Below the pieces are notes generated by a model, which saw only the letters and a list, made by a program, of their open reading frames with translations, had not been told where the DNA came from and did no database searches. Positions 1-7,400 of a stretch of DNA of 23,128 nt are shown here, piece by piece. Numbering within the stretch: the stretch's first letter is position 1; every line of letters begins with the position of its first letter. The stretch lies in contig CAZJUO010000014.1 of assembly GCA_964549245.1 (NCBI GenBank), forward strand, positions 1-23,128, read 5' to 3'. This DNA comes from CAZJUO01 sp964549245 (GTDB lineage Bacteria > Patescibacteriota > Patescibacteriia > UBA10025 > JAHIVO01). A program made the translations under genes and the position numbers.

Positions 1-621
1 GAACGCGAGGCAAAGAAGATAGGTAAGGTAAAATGGCTAGTGCAAGGCACGCTATACACGGATGCCATTAGTTCGGGGGTCAGTGTCGGACAAACAGCGG
101 CCTTGATAAAATCTCACCATAATGTCGGCGGGCTACCGAAAAAGTTCGGCTTTACCTTGATAGAGCCTTTGCGTGATTTATATAAAGATGAGGTACGGAA
201 AGTCGGCCGGTTGCTGGGGCTGCCGCGGGAAATCACCGAGCGCCAACCGTTCCCCGGTCCCGGATTGGCAGTGCGCATTGTTGGCCAGGTTACCCACGAT
301 AAATTGCAGATATTGCGCCAAGCTGATTGGATCGTCCGGCAGGAGATAGAGAGGAGCGGATGGCATAAACGGATTCAACAGTATTTTGCCGTTTTGCCCA
401 CCATAAAATCGGTTGGCGTGCAAGGAGATGGGCGCTCCTATGGTTATCCAATCATTGTTCGCGCCATAACTACCCGTGATTTTATGACCGCTGATTGGGC
501 TCGTTTACCCCATAGTGTATTGGCAAAAATTTCTTCCAGGATTACCAATGAGATTCAGGAAATCAACCGGGTGGTTTATGATATCACTTCAAAACCTCCA
601 GGCACGGTGGAGTGGGAGTAA
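1..621 (+). CDS. guaA: GMP synthase (glutamine-hydrolysing), C-terminal part, 5' end outside window
   Basis: Makes GMP from XMP, ATP and glutamine in the cytoplasm. The reading frame is open from base 1, so the gene is cut by the window edge; the GTG at 40 is internal. Visible are the end of the ATP-pyrophosphatase domain (QGTLYTDAISSG, KSHHNVGGLP) and the whole dimerisation/XMP-binding domain, with the family hallmarks FPGPGLAVRIVG, TADWARLP and the C-terminal SKPPGTVEWE. The glutamine amidotransferase domain must lie upstream. About 205 residues are present of the usual 510-530. The gene is followed at 140 nt by purA, so two arms of IMP use sit together. No clear terminator is seen in 622-760. 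Family assignment is very secure. Confidence 0.97.
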   Translation, partial: EREAKKIGKVKWLVQGTLYTDAISSGVSVGQTAALIKSHHNVGGLPKKFGFTLIEPLRDLYKDEVRKVGRLLGLPREITERQPFPGPGLAVRIVGQVTHDKLQILRQADWIVRQEIERSGWHKRIQQYFAVLPTIKSVGVQGDGRSYGYPIIVRAITTRDFMTADWARLPHSVLAKISSRITNEIQEINRVVYDITSKPPGTVEWE

Positions 622-760
622 GTGGCACGTAGCTTATGGTATATAGCCTATAGTTTTAATGGGTTGTTTTTATGTTGACCGCAAGTTAGTAAAGTGGTAA
701 GGTGGGATAATTGGTTTGCACTTTAGATAATAAAATTAGCCATAGTATAAGGAGGAAATA

Positions 761-2182
761 GTGGCAAAAAGCTGTTATTATGTGGTAGCTGGTATGCAGG
801 CCGGCGATGAAGGCAAAGGAAAAGTAGTTGATACGTTAGCTCCCGATGTAGAGTACGTCGCTCGTGCTGAAGGCGGGGCAAACGCAGGACACACTATTCA
901 AGTGGGAACGCTAGGATTTATAGGTCATTTATTGCCGAGCGGTGCGGCGGCTGATAAACACTGTGTTCTCGGTCGTGGAGTTCGTGTTGACGTAGCGCAG
1001 TTGCTAAATGAGATGGATGAGTTTCGGCAGACTTTTAATTTTACTCCGAAAGTAACCGTTGATGCCGGAGCACACCTGAGTTTCCAGTGGCACCGCGCCT
1101 TGGAATATTACGCTGAAAAAGCTAAAGGCTCACGCCGTGCTTATTCAACCATGCGTGGCATGTGCGCTACTGGTGGAACCAACTGTTTTCGGGTTAATCC
1201 TCGCGTAGAGATGCTGTTAAATCCTGACGAGCTCATGGTCTGGCTGACGGATTTTTACAACACATTTCGCCCGATTTTCACTGATCCGGTATTTACATCA
1301 GAAAGTTTTATCAGTACGTGCGGGACCATTTTGACGCCGGGAAAAATGTGCGAAGAACTATGTCGGCTGGGTGAACAGATCAAGCCTTATGTTGGTGATG
1401 TGCGGGATCTGCTTTGGACGGCTTGGAAAGCTGGTTCGTCTATCTTATTCGAAGGAGCGCAGGGTATCATGCTGGATCCGTATTGGGGTACCTATGGAAA
1501 TAATACCCAGGGCATTTGCACGTTTGCCGGTATTGCTGTGGGAACGGGTATGCCTATTGAAGCTTTGGGCAGGAAAATCGGCATTGTCAAAGCGTATCAG
1601 ACCCGCGTAGGCAATGGGCCTCATATGACGGAGCTGGGGGACCCTGCCGTAACAGAAGAACAGGGAATGTTGCCTGATGATCAACGGGATGCTTATCTGC
1701 GAGAAATGCTGGTGAAAATTAACTCCGGACAGGCAAGCGCACAGGAAAAAGGACGTTTCATCAGGGAGGTAGGCAAAGAGAAAGGAGCCAGTACGGGCAG
1801 GCCCCGCAGGACCGGCTGGCTGGATTTAGCCTGGCTGCAGTATGCCGTCCGAGTGAATAACCCGGATGAATTGGCACTGACTAAGCTAGACTGCTTATCG
1901 GGTTTACGCGAATTGAAAGTCTGTACTGGGTACAAAAATATGGACGGCGTATTACTGAAACCAGGTACGGTACCGGCGCTTTCTTCCGGTTTTGACAGGT
2001 TAGAACCGGTTTATGCAATACTCCCTGGTTGGCAGGAAGATATTTCTGGCATGACGGAGTTTGAATCTCTACCGCTCCGGGCACAGCAGTATATCAAATT
2101 GATTGAAGATACGCTTTGCTGCCCGGTCAATTGGATTGGCACCGGCCCTGGTCGTGAACACATCATTGTACGTTCAAGGTAA
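761..2182 (+). CDS. purA: Adenylosuccinate synthetase
   Basis: Condenses IMP and aspartate with GTP to adenylosuccinate, the first step from IMP to AMP. Seen: the P-loop GDEGKGK at residues 15-21 with catalytic Asp16, GGANAGHT at 38-45 with catalytic His44, LFEGAQG, KAYQTRVGNGP, GASTGRPRRTGWLD and LTKLDCLSGL. At 473 aa it is longer than the usual 420-430. It is divergent: the common W before the P-loop (QWGDEGKGK) is Ala14, and the region around STMRGMCATGG differs from the usual TTGRGIGP. The start is GTG at 761, set by a strong AAGGAGG 7 nt upstream. A weak promoter candidate lies upstream (TTGACC 675-680, TAAGGT 698-703). Purine neighbours support the call. Confidence 0.96.
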   Translation: MAKSCYYVVAGMQAGDEGKGKVVDTLAPDVEYVARAEGGANAGHTIQVGTLGFIGHLLPSGAAADKHCVLGRGVRVDVAQLLNEMDEFRQTFNFTPKVTVDAGAHLSFQWHRALEYYAEKAKGSRRAYSTMRGMCATGGTNCFRVNPRVEMLLNPDELMVWLTDFYNTFRPIFTDPVFTSESFISTCGTILTPGKMCEELCRLGEQIKPYVGDVRDLLWTAWKAGSSILFEGAQGIMLDPYWGTYGNNTQGICTFAGIAVGTGMPIEALGRKIGIVKAYQTRVGNGPHMTELGDPAVTEEQGMLPDDQRDAYLREMLVKINSGQASAQEKGRFIREVGKEKGASTGRPRRTGWLDLAWLQYAVRVNNPDELALTKLDCLSGLRELKVCTGYKNMDGVLLKPGTVPALSSGFDRLEPVYAILPGWQEDISGMTEFESLPLRAQQYIKLIEDTLCCPVNWIGTGPGREHIIVRSR

Positions 2183-2193
2183 ATGGAGGAGAT

Positions 2194-2328
2194 ATGGCGC
2201 GAATTGATCTTGTCAGTTCAAGAAGCAACCCCTTGCCCAAATGGCGTGGAAGTTCGGCTGCCAATAGCACTTCAAAGGAGGCATATCAAGGACTGAAACG
2301 GTCTTGTGCCGTTAGAGCTAAAAAATAG
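2194..2328 (+). CDS. Small basic hypothetical protein (44 aa)
   Basis: ATG at 2194 lies 11 nt after the purA stop and has a strong ribosome site (TGGAGGAG, 5 nt spacing), as strong as those of purA and purB. The frame encodes 44 residues rich in Ser, Arg, Lys and Ala, beginning MARIDLVSSRSNPLPKWRG and ending in RAKK. There is no membrane segment and no domain I recognise. It ends 10 nt before a strong intrinsic terminator, so it would be the last gene of the purA transcript. It could be a real small protein or a remnant; its position, Shine-Dalgarno and terminator favour translation. Function unknown. Confidence 0.5.
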   Translation: MARIDLVSSRSNPLPKWRGSSAANSTSKEAYQGLKRSCAVRAKK

Positions 2329-2338
2329 AGCAGAGTTG

Positions 2339-2368
2339 GCTCCACCCAAAAGTAGGTGGAGCTTTTTT
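2339..2368 (+). terminator. Intrinsic terminator after purA and the 44-aa ORF
   Basis: Perfect 8-bp stem GCTCCACC (2339-2346) with GGTGGAGC (2355-2362), an 8-nt loop, then six T (2363-2368). This is a classic Rho-independent form and separates the purA transcript from purB. Confidence 0.9.
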
Positions 2369-2371
2369 ATA

Positions 2372-2408
2372 TTGCAAAAAAACTGGTTATTTGGTACAGT
2401 AATATAAT
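2372..2408 (+). promoter_or_regulatory. Putative purB promoter region
   Basis: TTGCAA at 2372-2377 is followed at 17 nt by TACAGT (2395-2400). A perfect TATAAT stands at 2403-2408 but has a poor -35. Either would start the transcript 35-50 nt before the purB ATG, leaving room for its GAGGAGG ribosome site. The terminator just upstream makes a promoter here necessary. Confidence 0.45.
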
Positions 2409-2453
2409 TTGTAAATTGAACTTTAAAAATTAGAAAACGAGGAGGAACAGTTC

Positions 2454-3914
2454 ATGAATAGTTTTTTTTCTCGAATGAACATCACGGGGCGTGATCTATC
2501 GCTGCCAGGCAATCAGCGGTATCAGCCAGTGCAGTTAAAACCGTATTTTGGCTATGATAATCTTTATATTGGGTTGGGCATGGTTGAAATAAGTGTTCTG
2601 CAAGTATTGGGGGAGATAAAGGTCATCCCTGATGATGACTTTGCCCTGCTGACTGATGAGGCCATAGAAAAAATATTGCATATTACAACTACCGAGGTTG
2701 ATACACTAGAACGAAGCGTTACAAAACATGATGTTCGGGCTTGGGTACGGATAGCTCAAGAGATTTTGCCAGAGCCGCTTCGGCGGTGGCTGCACATTAT
2801 GCTGACCAGCTATGATCCGCTGGATACGGGACGCCGGCTCCATTTTATTAACGCCGCCCGGAGTGCGCTGCAACCGCAGCTATACAGATTAATCCGTATT
2901 CTGGCATCAATAGTGCGGAAGTATGCTCATACTTTGCAGATCGGCCGGACGCACGGTCAGCACGCCTTGCCCCTGACAGTGGGTTTTTGGCTGGCTACGA
3001 TTTTGTATCGTTTGGTGTACAATACGCAAGAATTAAAGCGCAACACGGACCTTTTGGTCGGTAAAATTTCTGGAGCTGTTGGCGCATACAACGCCCAAGT
3101 GGGACTCGGTATTGATCAGCGATGCGGTTCAAAATCTTTTGAGGAGCGGGTGCTGGAGAAACTTGGCCTCCGCCCATCTCCGATCAGTACACAGATTTTG
3201 CCGCCAGAGCCATTGGCTAATTTCTTGCATACATGTCTATTAATCACTGCTACCATAGCCCAGCTTGGAAGGGATTGCCGACATCTAATGCGTTCGGAAA
3301 TCAGCGAAATTATTGAGGTGTTTGAAGAGGGGCAGATCGCTTCCTCTACCATGGCCCAGAAGGTGAATCCAATCAGCTTTGAAAATTGTGAAGGGATGTT
3401 TATAAAAAACAGCTCCGAGTACGGCAAGGTTGTAGGTACGCTGATATCTGAACACCAGCGTGATTTAACTGGCAGTTCGGTACAGCGAGATTTTCCGATA
3501 ATCGTCATTAATGTGATGCAACAGCTCAATACGTTCTTGCGGGGAAAGGAAGGATCTACGTTCTTGGAGCGAATTACAGTCAATGAGGAAGCTTGCCTTC
3601 GTAATTTTAATACGAGCGCCAAGCTGGTTATGGCAGAGCCGCTTTATATTGCGCTCCAAATGGCAGGATATGAGGGTGATGCGCATGAACTGGTAACGCG
3701 GAAGATCGTACCACGATGCAAGAAAAAGGCCCAAAACCTAATTGATATTGCTAATGAATTTGCCAAACAGGATGATGGTTTAGCCAAAGCGATTGACAGA
3801 ATTCCAGTGGAGACTCTTGCCTTATTAGGAAAGCCAGAACAATACACTGGCAAGGCAGCTGAAAAAGCTTTGCAGATTGCCGATCTGGCAGATGCGTGCA
3901 TCCAAGAAAAATAA
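2454..3914 (+). CDS. purB: Adenylosuccinate lyase
   Basis: Splits adenylosuccinate to AMP and fumarate; in cells with the full pathway it also splits SAICAR. A 486-aa member of the fumarase/aspartase superfamily. Seen: TKHDV (90-94), RTHGQHA (165-171) with the catalytic histidine, and the superfamily signature at 296-306 in the form ASSTMAQKVNP, followed by FENCEG as in purine lyases. The signature departs from GSSxMPxKxNP: the first Gly and the Pro after Met are Ala, while Ser297/Ser298, Lys303 and Asn305 are kept. ATG at 2454 follows GAGGAGG. The gene has its own promoter and terminator although it works directly after PurA. Confident on the lyase; the exact substrate rests partly on purA next door. 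Confidence 0.95.
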   Translation: MNSFFSRMNITGRDLSLPGNQRYQPVQLKPYFGYDNLYIGLGMVEISVLQVLGEIKVIPDDDFALLTDEAIEKILHITTTEVDTLERSVTKHDVRAWVRIAQEILPEPLRRWLHIMLTSYDPLDTGRRLHFINAARSALQPQLYRLIRILASIVRKYAHTLQIGRTHGQHALPLTVGFWLATILYRLVYNTQELKRNTDLLVGKISGAVGAYNAQVGLGIDQRCGSKSFEERVLEKLGLRPSPISTQILPPEPLANFLHTCLLITATIAQLGRDCRHLMRSEISEIIEVFEEGQIASSTMAQKVNPISFENCEGMFIKNSSEYGKVVGTLISEHQRDLTGSSVQRDFPIIVINVMQQLNTFLRGKEGSTFLERITVNEEACLRNFNTSAKLVMAEPLYIALQMAGYEGDAHELVTRKIVPRCKKKAQNLIDIANEFAKQDDGLAKAIDRIPVETLALLGKPEQYTGKAAEKALQIADLADACIQEK

Positions 3915-3930
3915 TGTTATTTAAAAAAAC

Positions 3931-3962
3931 AACCGCCGGTGTATATACCTCGGCGGTTTTTT
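3931..3962 (+). terminator. Bidirectional terminator between purB and the reverse 79-aa gene
   Basis: Perfect 8-bp stem AACCGCCG (3931-3938) with CGGCGGTT (3951-3958) and a 12-nt loop. A T-run follows on the + strand, and an A-rich tract upstream gives a T-run on the reverse strand. It can end purB and the convergent reverse-strand gene. Confidence 0.85.
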
Positions 3963-3984
3963 ATATGAAACAAGGAACTGGAAG

Positions 3985-4224
3985 TTATCTGCTGAATTGA
4001 GCAGATCGAATAGTTTTACGAACGTTAGAATTGTTAACGAAAATGCTTTCTACGGGCCCACGTTGACTGCCGTTGATTCTGTTAATTTTTACTCCGGCGG
4101 CGGGTATGTTGGCCTGCTTGCCATTTTGTAAGGTGATAATAATACGTGGTTCGTCCCCCTTGCCTCTGTCTTCAGAGGTGAATTTTAGCTGACTGGCTGG
4201 GAATGTCCAATCTTTATCGCACAT
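3985..4224 (-). CDS. Hypothetical protein, 79 aa
   Basis: The reverse-strand ATG at 4224 has a strong GGAGGA 7 nt upstream, and the frame ends 23 nt before the shared terminator. The product is soluble and charged, with a beta-rich look (PRIIITLQNGKQANIPAAGV) and a basic C-terminus; no signal peptide or membrane segment. I do not recognise the family. It faces purB convergently and lies about 190 nt downstream of tRNA-Pro, with which it may share a transcript. The Shine-Dalgarno and terminator support a real gene. Confidence 0.7.
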   Translation of the reverse strand: MCDKDWTFPASQLKFTSEDRGKGDEPRIIITLQNGKQANIPAAGVKINRINGSQRGPVESIFVNNSNVRKTIRSAQFSR

Positions 4225-4416
4225 TTATTTCCTCCATTTTTTGCAGTGATGATGAAGTAATGACTGTTTGTAAAACATTGTTATCTCACCGCGGAGGATG
4301 GATCGAGAGGTAGTTAAAGAGCATGCTCTCTCCTTACTTGGTTTTGTGGTTTAAGGTAGTTTAGGACATAATAAAATAAGCAAATTCATCTTTGAATGTT
4401 TTATTATATTCTAAGA
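4225..4416. other. Non-coding stretch between tRNA-Pro and the 79-aa gene
   Basis: AT-rich, with no ORF of size on either strand. It holds the 12-bp palindrome AGAGCATGCTCT and the possible 12-codon ORF. I see no convincing promoter, so the 79-aa gene may be read through from the tRNA promoter. Confidence 0.5.
4286..4324 (-). CDS. Possible 12-codon leader ORF upstream of the 79-aa gene
   Basis: The reverse-strand ATG at 4324 follows AAGGAGAG at good spacing and encodes MLFNYLSIHPPR before TGA. The start codon lies within the palindrome AGAGCATGCTCT. Such a short frame can arise by chance; what makes it notable is the ribosome site in a window where most genes lack one. It could be a leader peptide or nothing. 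Confidence 0.2.
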   Translation of the reverse strand: MLFNYLSIHPPR

Positions 4417-4490
4417 TCGGGGATCCGGGACTCGAACCCGGACTCTCACGCACCCGAAGCGTGCGCCTTAGCCAATTAGGCCAATCCCCG
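4417..4490 (-). tRNA. tRNA-Pro (anticodon CGG)
   Basis: The reverse strand folds as a full cloverleaf. The acceptor is CGGGGAT with ATCCCCG and discriminator A; the D arm is GCC/GGC; the anticodon stem is CACGC/GCGTG with loop TTCGGGT (anticodon CGG, then G37); the variable loop has 5 nt; the T arm is CCGGG TTCGAGT CCCGG. The C1-G72 pair and G37 are typical of bacterial tRNA-Pro. It reads CCG codons. CCA is not encoded. Confidence 0.96.
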
Positions 4491-4501
4491 ACGATAGGGG
4501 A

Positions 4502-4530
4502 AATATAGCATAAAAAGGCGCAGAAATAAA
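4502..4530 (-). promoter_or_regulatory. Promoter of tRNA-Pro
   Basis: Reverse strand: TATATT at 4507-4502 with an extended -10 TGC directly before it, and TTTATT 17 nt upstream. Transcription would start about 5 nt before the mature tRNA. Confidence 0.55.
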
Positions 4531-4628
4531 GGTTTATTAAGGTACGACTATCGATATTACAATAATTAGCTACAATAGTCAATAGACTTTTCCACAAAGG
4601 TGAAAAATGGTAAAATAAGTCCACTATT

Positions 4629-5375
4629 ATGAATATTAAGCCTATAAAAACACGTCTCTTACGACCACCGCAAGACGATCTTCTTGGCGTTATTAAGGCT
4701 CGCATCAAACGGCTGCCGGAGCGATCAGTGGTAGCTATAGCCAGCAAGGTGGTGAGTATTTACCAGGGCAGGTGTGAATTAAAGTCAAAATGGCCGGATA
4801 AAGACGTCTTAATCAAAAAAGAAGCGGATAGATATTTACCGCGCAAAGCAACGCCCAAAGGCTATGCGGTCTTGGCTATAAAAAATAATATATTAATACC
4901 TTCAGCCGGCATCGATGAATCAAACTCGGGAGAATACTACATTCTCTGGCCAAAGCAGCCCCAGCAAACCGCAAAAAAAATATGGCAATTTTTGCGTGCT
5001 ACGTACAAAGTGAAAAACCTCGGAGTAATTATTACCGACAGCCATACGGTACCATTGCGCCGGGGTGTCATGGGCGTGGCGGTCGGGTATTATGGCTTCC
5101 GGCCAATTAACGACTATCGAGGGACCAAAGATTTATTTAATAGAAAGTTTAAAATTTCCACGGTTGATATGGCTGACTCACTGGCAACGGCGGCTATGGC
5201 TGTCATGGGTGAAGGTAGTGAACGGACACCACTTACCTTAATTACTGATATTCCTTTTGTCACTTTCTTATCAAGAGATTATAAGCCTCGGAAAAAGCAT
5301 TCTTCATTGCATATTAAGCGGCAAGAGGATTTATACGGCTCATTATTAAAAGCTATGCCATGGAAAAAGAAATAA
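4629..5375 (+). CDS. CofE/FolC2-type gamma-glutamyl ligase
   Basis: Related to coenzyme F420-0:gamma-glutamyl ligase, which adds glutamate using GTP. Family landmarks in order: ASKVVS (38-43), AGIDESN (93-99), VIITDSH (133-139), a Gly-rich VMGVAVGYYGF, DYRG (162-165), ADSLATAA (182-189) and MGEG (193-196). At 248 aa it is single-domain, without the C-terminal part of some CofE proteins. No other F420 gene is in view. Relatives in Chlamydia act as folate gamma-glutamyl ligases, so folate or another carboxylate is a more likely substrate than F420; this is inference. There is no Shine-Dalgarno; a TAAAAT box at 4611-4616 would give a very short leader. It overlaps the next gene by 16 nt, so the two are probably cotranscribed. 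Confidence 0.82.
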   Translation: MNIKPIKTRLLRPPQDDLLGVIKARIKRLPERSVVAIASKVVSIYQGRCELKSKWPDKDVLIKKEADRYLPRKATPKGYAVLAIKNNILIPSAGIDESNSGEYYILWPKQPQQTAKKIWQFLRATYKVKNLGVIITDSHTVPLRRGVMGVAVGYYGFRPINDYRGTKDLFNRKFKISTVDMADSLATAAMAVMGEGSERTPLTLITDIPFVTFLSRDYKPRKKHSSLHIKRQEDLYGSLLKAMPWKKK

Positions 5376-5899
5376 AGATTGAATGTGGAAAAAAAGAATT
5401 TACTCTACGGCCGTTTAGAAAAAGTGATGCGGCTGACATTGCCCAGTATATAAATAATAAAATAATATTCCGTAATACGCTTAATATCCCTTATCCATAT
5501 TCCATTAAAGATGCTCGCGATTGGCTGGATCATACGCTTCCCATGTACCGCCGCAGCAAGCCGAAAAAGTTTAATTTGGCCATAGTTATCAATAGCCAGG
5601 CGGTTGGGAGTATTAGTTTGGAACATTTGGAATTAAACCACAAGGCAGAGCTGGGGTATTGGCTGGCCGAACAGTATTGGGGACAAGGCATTATGTCAGC
5701 TGCTGTGGCGTATATGACTCGTTATGGATTTAATAAATTTGGGCTTAAGCGTATTTATGCCAAAGTATTTGTTTATAATAAGGTCTCACAAAAAGTGCTG
5801 CTTCGCAACGGTTTTTCAAAAGAAGGGCTTATGCGAAAAGACGTCAAAAAGGAAAATAAATTTATAGATAGTGTTATCTTTGCTAAAATCAAAAAGTAA
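5360..5899 (+). CDS. GNAT-family N-acetyltransferase (RimJ/RimL type)
   Basis: Transfers acetyl from acetyl-CoA to an amine, in this subgroup often a protein N-terminus; the target is unknown. Of 179 aa, residues 13-20 (FTLRPFRK) form the usual first strand. ELGYWLAEQYWGQGIMSAA (97-115) holds strand 4 and the pyrophosphate-binding loop, and YNKVSQKVLLRNGF (139-152) is the typical late Asn/Ser helix. Cytoplasmic. It starts inside the end of the ligase gene without a Shine-Dalgarno, suggesting translational coupling, and its stop abuts the next ATG. Confidence 0.9.
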   Translation: MEKEIKIECGKKEFTLRPFRKSDAADIAQYINNKIIFRNTLNIPYPYSIKDARDWLDHTLPMYRRSKPKKFNLAIVINSQAVGSISLEHLELNHKAELGYWLAEQYWGQGIMSAAVAYMTRYGFNKFGLKRIYAKVFVYNKVSQKVLLRNGFSKEGLMRKDVKKENKFIDSVIFAKIKK

Positions 5900-6474
5900 A
5901 TGCAAATAGAATACGAAGCAACGTTTACTAACCAAAATAAGGATAGCATAAGACAGCGATTAAAAAGAGGCGAAGCGGATTTGGTTAAATCAGAGTTTTT
6001 GATGAAACGCACAACTTTTAATTTGCCCAATGGAGTTGATCGGCAGACTACGTGGTTGCGAGTGCGTGACGAGGGGGATACAATAACTTTAAGTTTAAGG
6101 TAGACGGCGAGGCTATCGAAAACCAAAAAGAATTATGTTTAGGGGTTGGTGATTACGAACAGGCCGTAGCAATACTAAAAGCCATTGGCTGCCGTGAAAA
6201 AGCTTACCAGGAAACTAAACGCGAGCGATGGCAATTGAATGGGGTGGAAATTACTATTGACGAGTGGCCGTATTTGGAACCGTTTGTGGAGATCGAAGGG
6301 CCGAATGAAACCGCGGTACGGCAGGTCGCTGAAAAACTGGGATTTGATTGGCCGCAAGCGAAATTCTGCGCGGTAGGAACATTATACAGCGAAAAATATG
6401 GACTGTCGCTTGATCGCATCAATAACCATACTCCGCGCATAGTTTTTAACGAAAAAAATCCGTTTATTAAATAA
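5900..6474 (+). pseudogene. CYTH-domain protein (CyaB-like), broken by a -1 frameshift
   Basis: The CYTH fold (class IV adenylate cyclase, thiamine triphosphatase) binds triphosphates with metal in a beta tunnel. Frame 2 codes for residues 1-67 (MQIEYEATF..., WLRVRDEGDTITLSLR), ending in TAG at 6101-6103. Frame 1 carries the rest without a gap: KVDGEAIENQKELCL, IGCREKAYQETKRERW, VEITIDEWPYLEPFVEIEG, to a stop at 6474. One added A near 6094-6100 would restore LSLKVDGEA and a full protein of about 190 aa. The N-terminal ExExK motif reads EYEAT, so its Lys is Thr. The downstream half is well preserved, so the frameshift is recent, a sequencing error, or recoding. The ATG directly follows the GNAT stop. 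Confidence 0.8.
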
Positions 6475-6479
6475 ATTAT

Positions 6480-7025
6480 ATGGAGATAGAAATTAAGGCA
6501 AAAATCAGAAGTGTCAAAATGATGCGAAAACGGCTGATAGCATTGGAGGCCCGTCCTGTAAAAAAAGTACATCAGATCGACTGGTATTATTCACTTTATA
6601 AACGACCTTTAACTAAAAGGATAGGCAGTATCGTCCGGGTCCGTCAAAATGGTATTAGAGGCCTAGCAAGTTTTGAATTTCATAGTGCTACAAATTTTAT
6701 TTCAGCGGAAGAGAATGAAGTAAGCGTCAGCGATCTTAAAACCCTTAAAAGGATACTGAAAAAAATGAAAGCTCGAGAAGAGGTAGTGGTTGACAAACAT
6801 AGAGAATATTTCAAAAAAGGTATTTTGGAAATTGTACTCGACAGAGTCAAAGGTCTAGGTTCGTTTATCGAAGTTGAGATCCAAGGACGTGATACAAAAC
6901 TCAATCGACAGAGAATTATCAATTTTTTAAGACACCTTCAAATTGATAAAAAGCAATTTGTGCTTAATGAAAAATATAATACCATGCTGTTAAAAAAGAA
7001 AGGCAAAAAATATGCCTATTTCTAA
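6480..7025 (+). CDS. Second CYTH-domain protein (CyaB-like)
   Basis: 181 aa. The N-terminus MEIEIKAKI has the intact ExExK metal/triphosphate motif (Glu2, Glu4, Lys6). Further on are basic and acidic tunnel strands: IVRVRQNG, SFEFH, VVVDKHREYF, EIVLDRVKGLGSFIEVEIQG. The pattern fits class IV adenylate cyclase/CyaB; the substrate (ATP, thiamine triphosphate or inorganic triphosphate) cannot be told from sequence. It lies 5 nt after the frameshifted CYTH gene, so they form a tandem pair, but the two are quite different and not a recent duplication. No Shine-Dalgarno. Confidence 0.85.
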   Translation: MEIEIKAKIRSVKMMRKRLIALEARPVKKVHQIDWYYSLYKRPLTKRIGSIVRVRQNGIRGLASFEFHSATNFISAEENEVSVSDLKTLKRILKKMKAREEVVVDKHREYFKKGILEIVLDRVKGLGSFIEVEIQGRDTKLNRQRIINFLRHLQIDKKQFVLNEKYNTMLLKKKGKKYAYF

Positions 7026-7073
7026 AAGAGAAGAGCAGTTTAGAGTCATTTAAATAAAATCCAATTATTCAGG

Positions 7074-7337
7074 ATGAAAAAAGTATATTTACCAAACCAA
7101 TGCTATTTTATCACTTCAAACGTTGCAAATAGGATGTGGGTATTCGGTAAACTACAAGGAAAAGTATATATTCCAAACAATAATTTGTGCCGGATACTGA
7201 TTGATGTCATGAAATTTACTCGAGATAAATTTAAGTTTCTGATTCATGGTTATGTAATTATGCCAGACCATTTTCATATAATTGTCTCAACGACCGGGGA
7301 TAAATCCCCGGTTAACGAAAAAAAACCGTTTGTATAA
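7074..7337 (+). mobile_element. Truncated REP-associated tyrosine transposase (Y1/HUH family)
   Basis: 87 aa, matching the N-terminal part of IS200-like/RAYT transposases. The start is YLPNQCYFITSNVANRMWVF and the metal-binding HUH motif is in YVIMPDHFHIIV (about 60-71). Full proteins have 150-200 aa, with the catalytic tyrosine in a later helix; here the frame stops 17 residues after the motif region, so the catalytic Tyr is missing. The cut lies just past a perfect hairpin (7293-7312) that codes for part of the tail. It is probably a dead remnant or a domesticated fragment. The surrounding DNA is AT-rich. Confidence 0.75.
7293..7312. repeat. Perfect REP-like inverted repeat inside the transposase fragment
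   Basis: ACCGGGGAT (7293-7301), AA, ATCCCCGGT (7304-7312): a 9-bp perfect stem, GC-rich in an AT-rich setting. REP-associated transposases recognise short palindromes of this sort, so it may be a target or end sequence. Confidence 0.6.
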
Positions 7338-7400
7338 ACTATAAAATTCTCATAAATGTATTATACAAGTATAGATTATTAATAAAAATTCAATATTAAT

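Noticed and set aside
622..760. Small ORF or RNA between guaA and purA
   Set aside because: No ORF with a ribosome site. The TATAG repeats (TATATAGCCTATAG) form only weak AU hairpins.
3116..3622. 168-aa reverse-strand ORF inside purB
   Set aside because: It lies fully antisense to conserved purB motifs, has no ribosome site and shows no recognisable domain.
4629..5375. F420 biosynthesis
   Set aside because: Only the CofE-like ligase is present. No other F420 gene is seen, so an F420 role is not supported here.
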